DNA of 64,000 nt from positions 203,953-267,952 of the forward strand of contig CALEHQ010000041.1 of the NCBI GenBank assembly GCA_937876315.1. The letters are read 5' to 3'. Every line of letters begins with the position of its first letter. The stretch's first letter is position 1. The stretch comes from an uncultured Actinomycetes bacterium (lineage in GTDB: Bacteria; Actinomycetota; Acidimicrobiia; Acidimicrobiales; Acidimicrobilacustridaceae). This document shows positions 45,577 through 55,078 of this stretch, in pieces. The notes under the pieces were generated by a model that saw nothing but the letters and a program-made list of their open reading frames with translations, was not told where the DNA came from and searched no databases. The translations under genes were made by a program, and so were the position numbers.

Positions 45577-47526
45577 TCAGCCAGTGAACTTCGGAACGCT
45601 TGGATCCGTCCGGTTCAGGAGTTCGAAGAGAACTCCGTGATCCACCCAACCAAGACCGCTTGCCAAGTCGTACCCCTCAACTGCGGGATACACCCCAACA
45701 AGGTGAGCGTCGTTGTTTCCAAGCACAACATCGACGATGGCGCGAGAGGCGTAGCCGTCTCCGCTGCTGGCTAGTTGGTGCAGCAGTGGGGCGACGAATC
45801 CAAGTTTTGTGCGACCTTGCGCCACACGTGCCGATGACTGAAGCGCAAATGCAGTTGCTGAAAACGGCGTGGACGCTGAGGTTCCACCAACCGCCATCCA
45901 TTGACCTTGGAAGTAGAGGAAGTATCCGGGGTACTCGTCAGCGAACGCCGAAATATCTGGAATTGGACGGTGGAGTCCCGTACCGATCATTGGCTGCCAT
46001 GGTTGACGGCGCTCATACTGACTCAGGCCACCACCACCGCTCCCGATAATTCCATCCTGCGGAAGTGGTGTTGGCGAGTACCAGCGATCGTTCCAGACTC
46101 CAGATGAAACGATGCGGTTGTCCTGGCCAAGTGTGAGGTTCGTTCCGCCCACGGCAGTGATCCATCGGCTCAATGCAGGAAATTGCGGTGCCACCGTGTT
46201 GTCCGGAGTGCCCGGCCCATTTGGATAGCAACCGGTCGAACCGGTGTCACCCGTGGACGCGAATGCGCCGATTCCTGACGCAACCGCCGTAGCAAGAACT
46301 TGATCAAAAATGCTGATTCCAACCAGATACGAGGGATCATCCTCAAAGAGGTTCGTCTCGCAGTTTCCGAAACTCGCCGTGAGAACATCAGGTGCAACAC
46401 CACCTGTTTTAGATGCGTCCAACGGAGCTGAGAATAACTGCAGGTATTGCCCGATCAGCGTTGTCGCTGAACCCTCGACACCGAACCAGTCGATCCGATC
46501 AGCATCGGGTGCGAATGAAATCACCGTCTGGATATCAAGCGTCGTTTCGTCAGACACCCCGGGGTCGAATCCCGGAGAACCAACGATGTGATCAGTGACT
46601 GGCGTTCCGGCAAGACCGAAACAGTCTCGCCACACGTCAATATCCGAGTGCAGGTAACCGTTGAAATCGAGCACTGCGATTCGTGCACCGCGCCCGCGAT
46701 ATCCCGCATTCCATAAGTGGTCGATGCCATAGGCCGTGCGTAACTGGGCCGGTGACAATCCCATCGGAAATCCCAGAGGCGACACCGATTCAGCAGCGGC
46801 ACAGCCATCAACAAACGTTCCGGTGCGTTCAGGAGTCCCACCGAACGCCGGCTGCAGGGACGACACACTGCTCGGTGAGTAGTGCGTGAGGTCAGACTCC
46901 GGTGGCACTGCGAGCGGAGACTGCGAATCCGATGTCGTGTCCCACAGCGCCGTTGCGCCAGCGACCCGATCAATCACCTCGTGAAGCGGACTCACAAGCG
47001 TCGACACCGCCGCCGTTGGCGTAAGCAGTACCAAATTTTGTGGAACTCCTGCCGCCGCATAGGTGCCGTATGTCGTGCCAATCATTTGTTCGACCACTGA
47101 CAAGGGAACGCTTGCAGTCACATACGAACGGGTTGCATCGATTGCAATCTGGACATTGTGCGACGCGAACCAATTTTCAATCGTGGAAAGTGCTTGGTCA
47201 GAGGCATTAAACCGCGCCCCCGTTGTCGCCACCGAATCAAACTTTCCGTAGTCGGCCGACTTCGGATCCGAAACCGCAATCGCATGAGCCTCTAACGAGG
47301 CTCGATCCGTTCGGAGGCCAAACGTCAACGCAATTTCTGTCGTCAACGACACCATGGTCGTCGGAGTCAGTGATGTCTGCCCCCACACAGTGACGTCAAC
47401 AGGACCAACCGCGCCAAAGTGGACAACTGTCGAGGCTCGCCCAACACCTTGATCAACCGAGACCACCAAACCCGAAGCCACCATTGCCGCCATCAGCGTT
47501 GCCAACAGCAATGTGCGGAGTTTCAT
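45577..47526 (-). CDS. Secreted sedolisin (S53) peptidase with VPKFTG C-terminus
   Basis: A 649-residue acid serine-carboxyl peptidase precursor. A Sec signal peptide covers about 1-31, a pro-domain about 40-210, and the catalytic domain the rest. Visible triad elements are Glu/Asp in SDETTLDIQ near 325, Asp in STGDTG near 427, and Ser in GGTSAS near 545 (family usual SGTSAS). It would digest external protein at low pH. The last residues are SVPKFTG, matching the sulfatase at 16733 but using different synonymous codons. No membrane anchor follows the motif. Confidence 0.88.
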   Translation of the reverse strand: MKLRTLLLATLMAAMVASGLVVSVDQGVGRASTVVHFGAVGPVDVTVWGQTSLTPTTMVSLTTEIALTFGLRTDRASLEAHAIAVSDPKSADYGKFDSVATTGARFNASDQALSTIENWFASHNVQIAIDATRSYVTASVPLSVVEQMIGTTYGTYAAAGVPQNLVLLTPTAAVSTLVSPLHEVIDRVAGATALWDTTSDSQSPLAVPPESDLTHYSPSSVSSLQPAFGGTPERTGTFVDGCAAAESVSPLGFPMGLSPAQLRTAYGIDHLWNAGYRGRGARIAVLDFNGYLHSDIDVWRDCFGLAGTPVTDHIVGSPGFDPGVSDETTLDIQTVISFAPDADRIDWFGVEGSATTLIGQYLQLFSAPLDASKTGGVAPDVLTASFGNCETNLFEDDPSYLVGISIFDQVLATAVASGIGAFASTGDTGSTGCYPNGPGTPDNTVAPQFPALSRWITAVGGTNLTLGQDNRIVSSGVWNDRWYSPTPLPQDGIIGSGGGGLSQYERRQPWQPMIGTGLHRPIPDISAFADEYPGYFLYFQGQWMAVGGTSASTPFSATAFALQSSARVAQGRTKLGFVAPLLHQLASSGDGYASRAIVDVVLGNNDAHLVGVYPAVEGYDLASGLGWVDHGVLFELLNRTDPSVPKFTG

Positions 47527-47538
47527 GTGCCTGTCTCT

Positions 47539-49032
47539 TTAGATCGAACCGTTTCTGAGCCTAGACCGCACTTCAACTGCTCGTTCTCTCACTGCGTCAA
47601 GGTCTTTGAGCTTTCGCATAGAACCCAATTGGTTTCCAAGTCGATGATTCGAGCGAAGTGCCGGCTCGTTTCTTGCCAAGAAATCCCAATAGAGCGTCGT
47701 GAACGGACACGCGTGTTCACCGATCCGCTTTTTCGGGTCATAGCGACAGTCACCACAGTGATCGCTCATCTTGTTGATGTACGCGCCACCCGAGGCATAG
47801 GGCTTCGTTGACATCCGCCCGCCATCGGCATACAGCGCCATACCAATCACATTCGGCAGCATCACCCATTCGGCGCCATCGATGAACGACTTCCACATCC
47901 AGTCCACGAGCGCGCCAGGACGCACGCCGGAGGTGAGAGAGAGATTGCCCAAAACCATCAAACGTTCAATGTGATGTGCCCATGCGCGGTCATCGATTGC
48001 CTTCACCGTGTGTGAGATGCAGGCCATATCCGTTTCGCCACCCGTAAACGCCGCAGGCAACGGACTTTCCGCTTCAAGAACATTGAGCTTTCGGTACTCG
48101 GGCATCCAGAGCCAGTAAAGGCCCCATACGTACTCACGCCATCCAATGACCTGACGAATGAAGCCCTCGGCCGAAGCAATCGGGATGCGCCCGTCATTGA
48201 ATGCGACATGCGCAGCGTCAACAACTTCGCGCGGATGAAGCAAGCCGATGTTGAGATACGGGCTCAACGCCGAATGTGCGAGTTTCCACTCCGTTGACAT
48301 GACCGCGTCTTCATGCGGCCCAAAAAGCGGGAGGACCTCGTCAACAAACTGATGGAGCCGAGCCAGAGCGCCACTGCGAGTGGTTGCCCACAATCCATCG
48401 AATGACGAACCGAACGCTTCGGGTGCACGTCGCGCAATATCGGCGATGACCCGCGCATCAGTCGCATCAAGTGAATCGATGATCGGCGCCGGCCATGAGC
48501 GGCCATCTTTCGGCGGTGGCTCTCGGTTTTCGGCGTCGTAGTTCCATGTCCCACCAACAGGATTCTTGCCATCCATGAGGATATTCAGCCGTTGGCGTTG
48601 CCACCGATAGAAATCTTCCAACTTGAGATTCGAACGATCACCCGCCCACGATGCGAACTCTTGCGCGCTGCACAAGAACTGATCGTTGTCGATCACCTCG
48701 ACACCGAGCGCCCGCAAAAGCTCGAGTCCGTCAAACGACATCGGGGACATCGCTCGCAGACGTTCCGGCTTGAACTCCTCCCGGTGAGCGATGACCCCGG
48801 CTCGCATCGACGACGCGCGCCGGTAGTCAACAGCAAATCCTTCGGCTATTAGTTCCTCGGCGAACCTTCGCATCGACGCAAGCACGAAATGAAGTCGTTG
48901 ACGATGCCAGCGACCTGATCCGACCTTCGAATCGCTCTCGACCATGAGCACTCGAACTTCGCCCGGGCGACAGTCAGCGAGTGCGCCGGTGTCGCGTCGC
49001 AGTTGATCACCGAGAATCCAGACCGTATCCAC
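47539..49032 (-). CDS. FeS-type cryptochrome / (6-4) photolyase-related protein
   Basis: A 497-residue flavoprotein of the FeS-BCP group. The N-terminal domain starts WILGDQL; the FAD domain has WREYVWG and a histidine-rich WAHHIERLMVLGN segment. Cysteines that would bind a 4Fe-4S cluster are in CISHTV, CGDCRYDP and ACPF. Characterised relatives repair (6-4) photoproducts with light. It is on the same strand as the sedolisin but the gene functions are unrelated; the start uses an ATG 20 bases beyond the methyltransferase gene. Confidence 0.86.
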   Translation of the reverse strand: MDTVWILGDQLRRDTGALADCRPGEVRVLMVESDSKVGSGRWHRQRLHFVLASMRRFAEELIAEGFAVDYRRASSMRAGVIAHREEFKPERLRAMSPMSFDGLELLRALGVEVIDNDQFLCSAQEFASWAGDRSNLKLEDFYRWQRQRLNILMDGKNPVGGTWNYDAENREPPPKDGRSWPAPIIDSLDATDARVIADIARRAPEAFGSSFDGLWATTRSGALARLHQFVDEVLPLFGPHEDAVMSTEWKLAHSALSPYLNIGLLHPREVVDAAHVAFNDGRIPIASAEGFIRQVIGWREYVWGLYWLWMPEYRKLNVLEAESPLPAAFTGGETDMACISHTVKAIDDRAWAHHIERLMVLGNLSLTSGVRPGALVDWMWKSFIDGAEWVMLPNVIGMALYADGGRMSTKPYASGGAYINKMSDHCGDCRYDPKKRIGEHACPFTTLYWDFLARNEPALRSNHRLGNQLGSMRKLKDLDAVRERAVEVRSRLRNGSI

Positions 49033-49052
49033 GGCAGGAACCTAGGCGCTTC

Positions 49053-49706
49053 TTATGGCGAAGGTGGGGCCGAGTGCTCGCGGATCCACGCGTGCATCGC
49101 AATACCCGCAGCGACACCAACGTTGATCGAACGAGTTGAGCCGAACTGGGCGATTGAGCAGACCATTGACGACGCGCCACAGGCTTCGTCGCTGAGTCCC
49201 GGCCCTTCCTGACCGAAGATGAACATCGTGCGCTTCGGCAGCGACGCCGTCTCGATTGGGACAGCACCAGGCATGATGTCGATTCCAACAACTTGCAGAT
49301 CATTCGTTGTGGACCAGGCGATGAGCGCATCGATGCTTTCGTGATGATGCACGTGCATGTATTTATCGGTCACCATTGCGCCGCGACGGTTCCACCGCTT
49401 CTTGCCCACGATGTGAACACCCTCGGCGTTGAACGCGTTTGCAGTGCGAACCACCGTTCCGATGTTGAGATCATGCTGCCAATTTTCGATAGCAACATGA
49501 AATGGATGTCGACGCGTGTCGAGGTCGGTGACGATTGCTTCGTGTGACCAGTAGCGATACGCGTCAGCCACATTTCGGCGATCGCCGTGCTCAAGCAGTT
49601 CGGGATCAAATCGCGCGTCCGCAGGCCACGGAAGTGGATGCGGGCCGACCCCAATCTCGCGGTCCTCACGTTCGACGAACTCGTCGTCCGGTTGATCCTC
49701 AACCAT
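49053..49706 (-). CDS. SpoU/TrmH-family RNA 2'-O-methyltransferase
   Basis: A 217-residue SPOUT methyltransferase. Motif 1 is NIGTVVRTANAF near residue 80, motif 2 FGQEGPGLS near 170, and motif 3 FGSTRSINVGVAAGIAMHAW near the end, forming the SAM-binding trefoil knot. It methylates a ribose in rRNA or tRNA; the target is not known. It follows hemC by five bases at the end of the haem operon, so it may be co-transcribed. Confidence 0.87.
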   Translation of the reverse strand: MVEDQPDDEFVEREDREIGVGPHPLPWPADARFDPELLEHGDRRNVADAYRYWSHEAIVTDLDTRRHPFHVAIENWQHDLNIGTVVRTANAFNAEGVHIVGKKRWNRRGAMVTDKYMHVHHHESIDALIAWSTTNDLQVVGIDIMPGAVPIETASLPKRTMFIFGQEGPGLSDEACGASSMVCSIAQFGSTRSINVGVAAGIAMHAWIREHSAPPSP

Positions 49707-49711
49707 TGGCC

Positions 49712-50650
49712 CTACCGACCAAGCAGAGCGGAACCGCCCGCGTCGTCAAGCAAATAGCGGGCCATCGCGCGTCCGGTTGCTTCACCCTCGGCCACTGCGC
49801 ATCTTCGTGAATCACGAAGCACAGTTGTGCCATCCGGTGCAGCAACGAGTGCATCGATGCGAAGTCCGTCACCGTCAATCACGGCGTATGCCCCAACGGG
49901 AAGATCGCAGTCACCACCAAGCTCAGCAAGAAACGCCCGCTCAGCATCGACGCATTGACGGCTTGGCGCGTGATTCAGCGCCAACAACAACTCGCGAGTC
50001 GCTGTGTCGTCATCTCGACATTCAATGACGAGTGCTCCTTGGGCAACCTGCGGCAGCATCACCGAAGGTTCAAGCACTTCGACAACGCGATCGTTGAGCG
50101 AAATACCCAGGCGCTCGATTGCGGCAGCTGCCATCACGATGGCGTCGAAACCATCAGCCTTTGCGAGCCGAGTAGCGATGTTGCCGCGCAGACCAGAAAA
50201 CACGAGATCGGGTCGAAGCGAAGCGAGTTGCGCCTTGCGACGAATGGAGCCGGTGGCGATGTGACCACCCTGGGGCAGGCCATCGATAGTTGACCCGACA
50301 AGAACATCGCGAACATCGCCACGCTCTGGGACTGCTGCGATGACCAGCTCGGGTGGAGTGAGCGCCGGAAGGTCTTTTCCGGAATGAACAGCGAAATCAG
50401 CGCGACCATCGAGCACCGCAGCCTGGATCTCCTTGACGAACACACCTTTGCCGCCCATTGCGTCGATCGGAATATCGAGGCGCTGGTCAGCCATCGTCTC
50501 CACGATCACCTTTTCAACCAGCACCGAACGACCAGCAGCGCTAGCCGCTTCGTGAAGAAGCGTCGTCACATGGTCGGCCTGCCACAGCGCAAGTGCGCTG
50601 CCTCGAGTTGCCAATCGAAGTGTCACCGCGTCGGGACCGCCCCCGGTCAT
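49712..50650 (-). CDS. hemC: Hydroxymethylbilane synthase (porphobilinogen deaminase)
   Basis: A 312-residue enzyme joining four porphobilinogens into hydroxymethylbilane. The start of the conserved fold (LRLATRGSALALWQA) is at residues 11-25; DFAVHSGKDLP at 85-95 carries the catalytic Asp; Cys248 in GGDCDLPVG is the dipyrromethane-cofactor attachment site. The frame opens at 50722, but the ATG at 50650 lies seven bases after the hemA stop and fits the family N-terminus. Confidence 0.93.
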   Translation of the reverse strand: MTGGGPDAVTLRLATRGSALALWQADHVTTLLHEAASAAGRSVLVEKVIVETMADQRLDIPIDAMGGKGVFVKEIQAAVLDGRADFAVHSGKDLPALTPPELVIAAVPERGDVRDVLVGSTIDGLPQGGHIATGSIRRKAQLASLRPDLVFSGLRGNIATRLAKADGFDAIVMAAAAIERLGISLNDRVVEVLEPSVMLPQVAQGALVIECRDDDTATRELLLALNHAPSRQCVDAERAFLAELGGDCDLPVGAYAVIDGDGLRIDALVAAPDGTTVLRDSRRCAVAEGEATGRAMARYLLDDAGGSALLGR

Positions 50651-50657
50651 GGTGGAC

Positions 50658-51917
50658 TCAGAGCTCGAAAAGATCGCGAAGGGCTTCTGCCAGACGTTCG
50701 CCACGAGGCGAGCCTGCAGCATCTTTCAAGCGAACTGTCGGCTGATGAAGCAGCTTGGCCACGATTCCCTTTGTCAGCGCATCGAGTGCTTCGAGTTGAC
50801 GTTCATCGAGATCGCCCAGACGGGCACGAAGACGATCGAGTTCGCCAACGCGAATCTCTTCGGATTGTTCGTGTAGGCGAGAAACTAACGGCGCTACTCC
50901 GCGAGCCGAGATCACCGAGAGATAACGCTCGAGTTCCTCGGCGCACATGGCCTCAACCGATGCAACTTCGCGACGACGTTCTGACATGCCGGCTTCGGCG
51001 AACGCCCGAAGGTCGTCCATGTCGAGAATGGTGACACCAGGAATGTCTGCAGCAGCAGGATCGACATCGCGAGGAACAGCAACATCGACCACGAGAATCT
51101 CGCGATCGCTACGTGCTCGCATGACTCGTTCGATGTCGGAGTGTTCGATGATCATCGAATTCGCACCGGTACCGGTGAGGAGAAGATCGACCTCGGAAAG
51201 CGCGGCGTCGAGTTCAGCAAGACGGATCGGGGTTCCGCCAAGGCGCTCTGCGAGTTCGGCGGCGTTCTCCCAGGTTCGGTTCGCAATACGGATGTCGGAG
51301 ACACCATTGGCGGCAAGAGCACGAACCATGCCCTCGCCCATTTCGCCAGCACCCATCACGAGGATGGAGCGGCCTTCAAGAGAGCCAAGTCGTTGAGCAG
51401 CCATTGCCACTGCCGCAGTTGACACCGATGCAACGTGACGGCCGATACCGGTTTCGGTACGAGCTCGCTTTCCAACTTCGAGCGCATGACGGAACAACAG
51501 ATTGAGTTGTGATCCGGCTGCGCCTTCGGTCTGAGCGATCTCCCAAGAGCGGCGAACCTGACCGAGGATTTCGGCTTCGCCGACAACGGCGGAGTCGATA
51601 CCCGAGGCAACGCGGAAGAGATGTCCGGCAGCCGCATCGGCATCGTGCACATAGAGGTGGTCGGCCAGTTCTTCAGGCGCAGCAAACGCGAGTTCAGAGA
51701 AGAAGGTGCGAAGATCGCCATAGGCCGGATGAAACTTTTCGGCCACGACATAGACCTCGGTGCGATTGCATGTCGACAACACCACGGCTTCGCTTACGTG
51801 GTCGTGCGACAACACATCGTGCAGCGCTTTGGGCAGCCGAGCGTCATCGATCGTGACCCGCTCGAGCAGAGCGAGTGGGACCGTGCGGTGATTCAGTCCA
51901 ACGACGACGACAGACAC
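50658..51917 (-). CDS. hemA: Glutamyl-tRNA reductase
   Basis: A 419-residue C5-pathway enzyme making glutamate-1-semialdehyde from glutamyl-tRNA with NADPH. The catalytic Cys is Cys50 in STCNRTEVY, with GLNHRTVPL at the N-terminus; the NADPH motif GAGEMGEGMVRAL is near 185; the C-terminal dimerisation helix is present. The start lies inside the end of the upstream dehydrogenase gene, so expression is coupled within the rex operon. Confidence 0.94.
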   Translation of the reverse strand: MSVVVVGLNHRTVPLALLERVTIDDARLPKALHDVLSHDHVSEAVVLSTCNRTEVYVVAEKFHPAYGDLRTFFSELAFAAPEELADHLYVHDADAAAGHLFRVASGIDSAVVGEAEILGQVRRSWEIAQTEGAAGSQLNLLFRHALEVGKRARTETGIGRHVASVSTAAVAMAAQRLGSLEGRSILVMGAGEMGEGMVRALAANGVSDIRIANRTWENAAELAERLGGTPIRLAELDAALSEVDLLLTGTGANSMIIEHSDIERVMRARSDREILVVDVAVPRDVDPAAADIPGVTILDMDDLRAFAEAGMSERRREVASVEAMCAEELERYLSVISARGVAPLVSRLHEQSEEIRVGELDRLRARLGDLDERQLEALDALTKGIVAKLLHQPTVRLKDAAGSPRGERLAEALRDLFEL

Positions 51918-52528
51918 GCCTGGAGGCGCTCCTTAGCTTCGGCGAGGCGACCCTCGCGGATGAGTTCCAGCATTCCCGAATCCAGTGCTCCTTGCCAGTT
52001 CAGACCCTCGGTGGACGTACCTTCGGCGAGGAGCCGGGCTCGTGCTTCGGTAAGGATCTCGACCAGTACGGCGTACTCGGGTCCGAACTCAGGACCATAG
52101 CGACGCCGGAGCCATGTTGAGAGAGCGGGCGAGGATCCACTGGTAGAGAAGGTGACCAGTAGGGGCCCCTGCCTTACCCGGGCGGGCAAAGCGAAGGCAC
52201 AGTTGGCGGGATCGTCGGCGCTATTGACCCACACCCCAAGCGATTCGCCTTCGAGAAAGACCTGTCGATTGACCGCAGGGTCGCTCGTAGCCGTGATCGC
52301 CAGTCGATAGCCAGTCACCTCGCCGGCGACATAGGGGCGCTTGTGACAGATGACCCCATCGAGGGAAGCGATCTCGTCCAGGATTTCGGGGGCAACAACC
52401 TCGACGCTCGCACCACACACCACGAGTTCACGAGCCTTCTGCAATGCCACTGGCCCGCCACCGACAACCAAACACCGACGACCAGCGAGCGAAAGGTTCA
52501 CGGGATAGAGCGGCTGATCGAATGGCAT
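51893..52528 (-). CDS. Precorrin-2 dehydrogenase / sirohydrochlorin ferrochelatase-type protein
   Basis: A 211-residue Met8/CysG-N-terminal-type protein that oxidises precorrin-2 with NAD and may insert iron to make sirohaem. The NAD motif VVGGGPVALQKA is near residues 21-32, and NSADDPANCAF near 103 is the family active-site region. The frame opens at 52591, but ATG 52528 lies one base after the rex stop. It overlaps hemA by 25 bases. The methyltransferase for precorrin-2 is not in this window. Confidence 0.87.
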   Translation of the reverse strand: MPFDQPLYPVNLSLAGRRCLVVGGGPVALQKARELVVCGASVEVVAPEILDEIASLDGVICHKRPYVAGEVTGYRLAITATSDPAVNRQVFLEGESLGVWVNSADDPANCAFALPARVRQGPLLVTFSTSGSSPALSTWLRRRYGPEFGPEYAVLVEILTEARARLLAEGTSTEGLNWQGALDSGMLELIREGRLAEAKERLQACLSSSLD

Positions 52529-52529
52529 C

Positions 52530-53222
52530 TCAGCCCACCGGTTCCTTTGATTCTGCAGAAACACCGAGTTCCTCACGCAACGACGCTCCAATGGATTCGC
52601 GTTGTCCGTAGAAACTCAGAACCTGCAGCTCAAGGGCAAGATCAACCTTGCGCAATTGGGCGTGATCGGGAACGGTCACAACCGCGGGCGCGAAATTCAG
52701 AATCGACGTGACTCCGGCAGCAACGAGACGATCGGCGACTTCCTGTGCCCCAGCAGCTGGTGTTGCGATGATGCCAATGGCAATGCCAAGTTCCTCGACA
52801 AGCGCAGGAAGATCATCAAGATCACGGATTTTGTGGCCGCCAAACATGGTGCCGACCTTTGAAGGATCTGCATCGACAAGTGCGGCAACGGGGAATCCCC
52901 GATCGCCGAACCCGCCATAGTTGGCCAGGGCAGCACCGAGATTTCCGACACCAACAATGGCCACTGGCCAATCGCGGGTGAGACCAAGTTCGCGGCTCAT
53001 CTGCACAAGGAGGTGGTCGACGTCGTACCCCACCCCTCGGGTGCCGTAGGACCCGAGATAGGAAAGATCCTTGCGAACCTTCGCTGCGTTCACTCCTGCG
53101 AGTTCGGCCAAGCGCTCAGAAGAAATCGTGGTCATAGCCTCGGCCTGGACCTCGAGCAGGGTCCGCAAATACACCGGCAATCGCGCCACGGTGGCTTCGG
53201 GAATTCGGCGTTTACGGTCCAC
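52530..53222 (-). CDS. rex: Redox-sensing transcriptional repressor Rex
   Basis: About 230 residues. A winged-helix N-domain (RIPEATVARLPVYLRTLLE, then LAELAGVNAAKVRKDLSYLGSYGTRGVGY) is followed by a Rossmann domain with GVGNLGAALA near 90, which senses NADH/NAD. GTG 53222 starts at the conserved N-terminus; a longer frame opens at 53258. It heads the sirohaem/haem operon, so NADH level may set tetrapyrrole supply. A TTGTGAAC half site upstream (53253-53260) may be part of its own operator. Confidence 0.92.
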   Translation of the reverse strand: MDRKRRIPEATVARLPVYLRTLLEVQAEAMTTISSERLAELAGVNAAKVRKDLSYLGSYGTRGVGYDVDHLLVQMSRELGLTRDWPVAIVGVGNLGAALANYGGFGDRGFPVAALVDADPSKVGTMFGGHKIRDLDDLPALVEELGIAIGIIATPAAGAQEVADRLVAAGVTSILNFAPAVVTVPDHAQLRKVDLALELQVLSFYGQRESIGASLREELGVSAESKEPVG

Positions 53223-53319
53223 GGAGCACCACGTTACCGACCTCGTTCGTTTGTTCACAAAGTCCCGGCAGCGATTGTCGCCTTGAGGTCCCGGCTTCCG
53301 TCCCCCCTACGCTGTGGCC

Positions 53320-54090
53320 ATGCATGCCGCTCTCGCTGCCGCCGCCACCTTGGTATCGCTGGCTTTTGCCCTCTCAACGGGCGAACGTTGGCTTCGGGGC
53401 CGTAAGCGCCACGAGGCCGCTTGGACGCTTTCGCTCATCATGTTCGCCCTCGGCTCAATCTCGTTGTGGTGGGGAGCGGGAGTCGGATGGGGCGAGTGGT
53501 CGTTCAAATCATTCTACTTATTTGGCGCCATTCTCAACGTTCCGTTTCTCGCGCTTGGCACCGTTGAACTCTTAGCCGGCCCGAAACACGGTCGACGATG
53601 GACGGCAATCATTTCGTTGTTGGGCGCGTTCTGCACCGGGATCATCGTGGCTGCGCCCCTCACCGGCGTGATCGCTTCCGACGTCTTGCCCCAGGGCAAA
53701 GACGTCTTCGGGGCCGGACCCCGCATCGCTGCGGCCATTGGTTCTGGTGTCGCTGCCGTCGTCATCATTGCCGGCGCAATTTGGAGCGCGTGGCGACTCT
53801 TTCGCGGTTGGCGGGCGGGAGCGAACACTGCAACCACTCGAACAGGCCCTCCGTCACTTCGACGTCTTGCGATTGCAAATCTCTTCATCGCAACCGGAAC
53901 ACTCATTCTCAGCGCCGGCGGTCTGCTCAATTCGGTCGTGAATGAAATGGACGGCTTTGCGATTTCGCTCGTTGTAGGTATCTCAGTGATCTTCGTCGGC
54001 TTCCTAATGACGAGTTCACAATCGTCAGCGCAGTTGCGCGCTGTCCCCGAACCCGAAGAGTGGCGCGCTCCAAAGGCTGATGTCGCCTAG
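53320..54090 (+). CDS. Seven-TM membrane protein, unknown function
   Basis: About 256 residues with seven hydrophobic segments, short loops and a polar C-terminal tail (VPEPEEWRAPKADVA). I know no named family; the topology recalls small sensor or chaperone-like membrane proteins. GTG 53314 or ATG 53320 could be the start. It is divergent from rex with about 95 bases of shared promoter and could be Rex-regulated. Its stop overlaps the end of the convergent 29-residue protein gene. Confidence 0.65.
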   Translation: MHAALAAAATLVSLAFALSTGERWLRGRKRHEAAWTLSLIMFALGSISLWWGAGVGWGEWSFKSFYLFGAILNVPFLALGTVELLAGPKHGRRWTAIISLLGAFCTGIIVAAPLTGVIASDVLPQGKDVFGAGPRIAAAIGSGVAAVVIIAGAIWSAWRLFRGWRAGANTATTRTGPPSLRRLAIANLFIATGTLILSAGGLLNSVVNEMDGFAISLVVGISVIFVGFLMTSSQSSAQLRAVPEPEEWRAPKADVA

Positions 54091-54176
54091 AGGGCGAGCG
54101 CGAACAGCTGCAGTGCTGCTGCAAACAAAATAACGAAAAGCAGAATGCCAACGGCGATGACGGTTCCGGGTCGCAT
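54087..54176 (-). CDS. 29-residue single-span membrane miniprotein
   Basis: A short ORF with AGGA ahead of its ATG. It encodes MRPGTVIAVGILLFVILFA followed by a hydrophobic, Leu/Ala-rich end and TAG: one membrane helix with a basic N-terminal Arg. It starts nine bases after the SAM-hydrolase gene ends, on the same strand, so the two are probably one transcript. It is below usual ORF thresholds and would be missed by standard annotation. It may be a small regulatory or stabilising membrane peptide. Confidence 0.55.
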   Translation of the reverse strand: MRPGTVIAVGILLFVILFAAALQLFALAL

Positions 54177-54185
54177 AGTTGTTCC

Positions 54186-55055
54186 TCAGGTTCGACGTTG
54201 GCCGAGTTGCACTGGTGTGATGATGCTGGGTGGACGTGTCTCATCGAATTGTTCAAACGTCACTGCAGACGTACTCGAGAGTCCGAGTTCTTCAGCAGCT
54301 GAATGTTTGTCGAGAACAATGGCGACAAGACCGTAAGAATCGACGATGAGACCAATTTCGTTTGGATCGAGATCGGCGAATGTTCCAACTCGACGAGCGA
54401 CGCGAGAGCCATCGTCCATCACTAAACGAATCGTTTCATCGAATGCTTCAAGTTCATCGGGGTCGACGTTGAGCTGCGCGTTGCCGTAATGATCGACCCA
54501 CAGCACTTCAGCGTGGAGACGGCCCTCTTCTTCGCGTGTCAGAGGAATCATCGCCGGGAACAGAGAAATTGGATCGATGGCCGGGCCAAGTTCGGAAAGG
54601 TCGACGCCATTGCACAAATGCGCTGCAGCCGGGGCAAAGACATCGCGCCCGTCGAAGGTTCCGGGTTCGGTCGTAAAGCGATAGTCGGGATTGACGATTT
54701 CGACGGCCCGATCGGCCCCACCGCACAGCTGCACGACAGGAGCAAGAACGCCATTGTCGGGCCCAACCAAGACCGATGATCCACCACCAATCTCAACAGC
54801 GATCGGACGACGAGGGGTGCCAACCGTGGGATCGATCACGGCGACAACGACTCCCGGGGCGAGATAGTTCGCGGCCCGCACAAGCGCCAATCCCCCAGCG
54901 CGCACGTCGTAGACAGGGATGTCATGAGTGATATCGATGACTCGCACCTCGGGTGCGATCGAACGAATCACCGAATGCACGACGCCGACAAATTCGTCGA
55001 CGCGTCCGTAATCAGAGAGAAAGGAAACGGTGTCGTAGCGAGGCATGGGAGTCAC
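54186..55055 (-). CDS. SAM hydrolase (DUF62, hydroxide adenosyltransferase)
   Basis: A 289-residue DUF62 enzyme, relatives of which hydrolyse S-adenosylmethionine to adenosine and methionine. Family motifs are FLSDYGRVDEFVG near residue 12, DIPVYDVRAGGLALVRAA near 45, VIDPTVGTPRRP near 73, GPDNGVLAP near 98, and FDGRDVFAPAAAHL near 134. An ATG at 55046 is an alternative start. Halide-dependent relatives make chlorinated or fluorinated adenosine, but the hydroxide-type N-terminus fits hydrolysis. It is followed by the miniprotein gene. Confidence 0.86.
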   Translation of the reverse strand: MTPMPRYDTVSFLSDYGRVDEFVGVVHSVIRSIAPEVRVIDITHDIPVYDVRAGGLALVRAANYLAPGVVVAVIDPTVGTPRRPIAVEIGGGSSVLVGPDNGVLAPVVQLCGGADRAVEIVNPDYRFTTEPGTFDGRDVFAPAAAHLCNGVDLSELGPAIDPISLFPAMIPLTREEEGRLHAEVLWVDHYGNAQLNVDPDELEAFDETIRLVMDDGSRVARRVGTFADLDPNEIGLIVDSYGLVAIVLDKHSAAEELGLSSTSAVTFEQFDETRPPSIITPVQLGQRRT

Positions 55056-55078
55056 AGGTTACCGGCGGGCCGGCAATG

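Noticed and set aside
53243..53265. Complete Rex operator upstream of rex
   Set aside because: Only one TTGTGAAC half site is visible; the inverted partner does not match.
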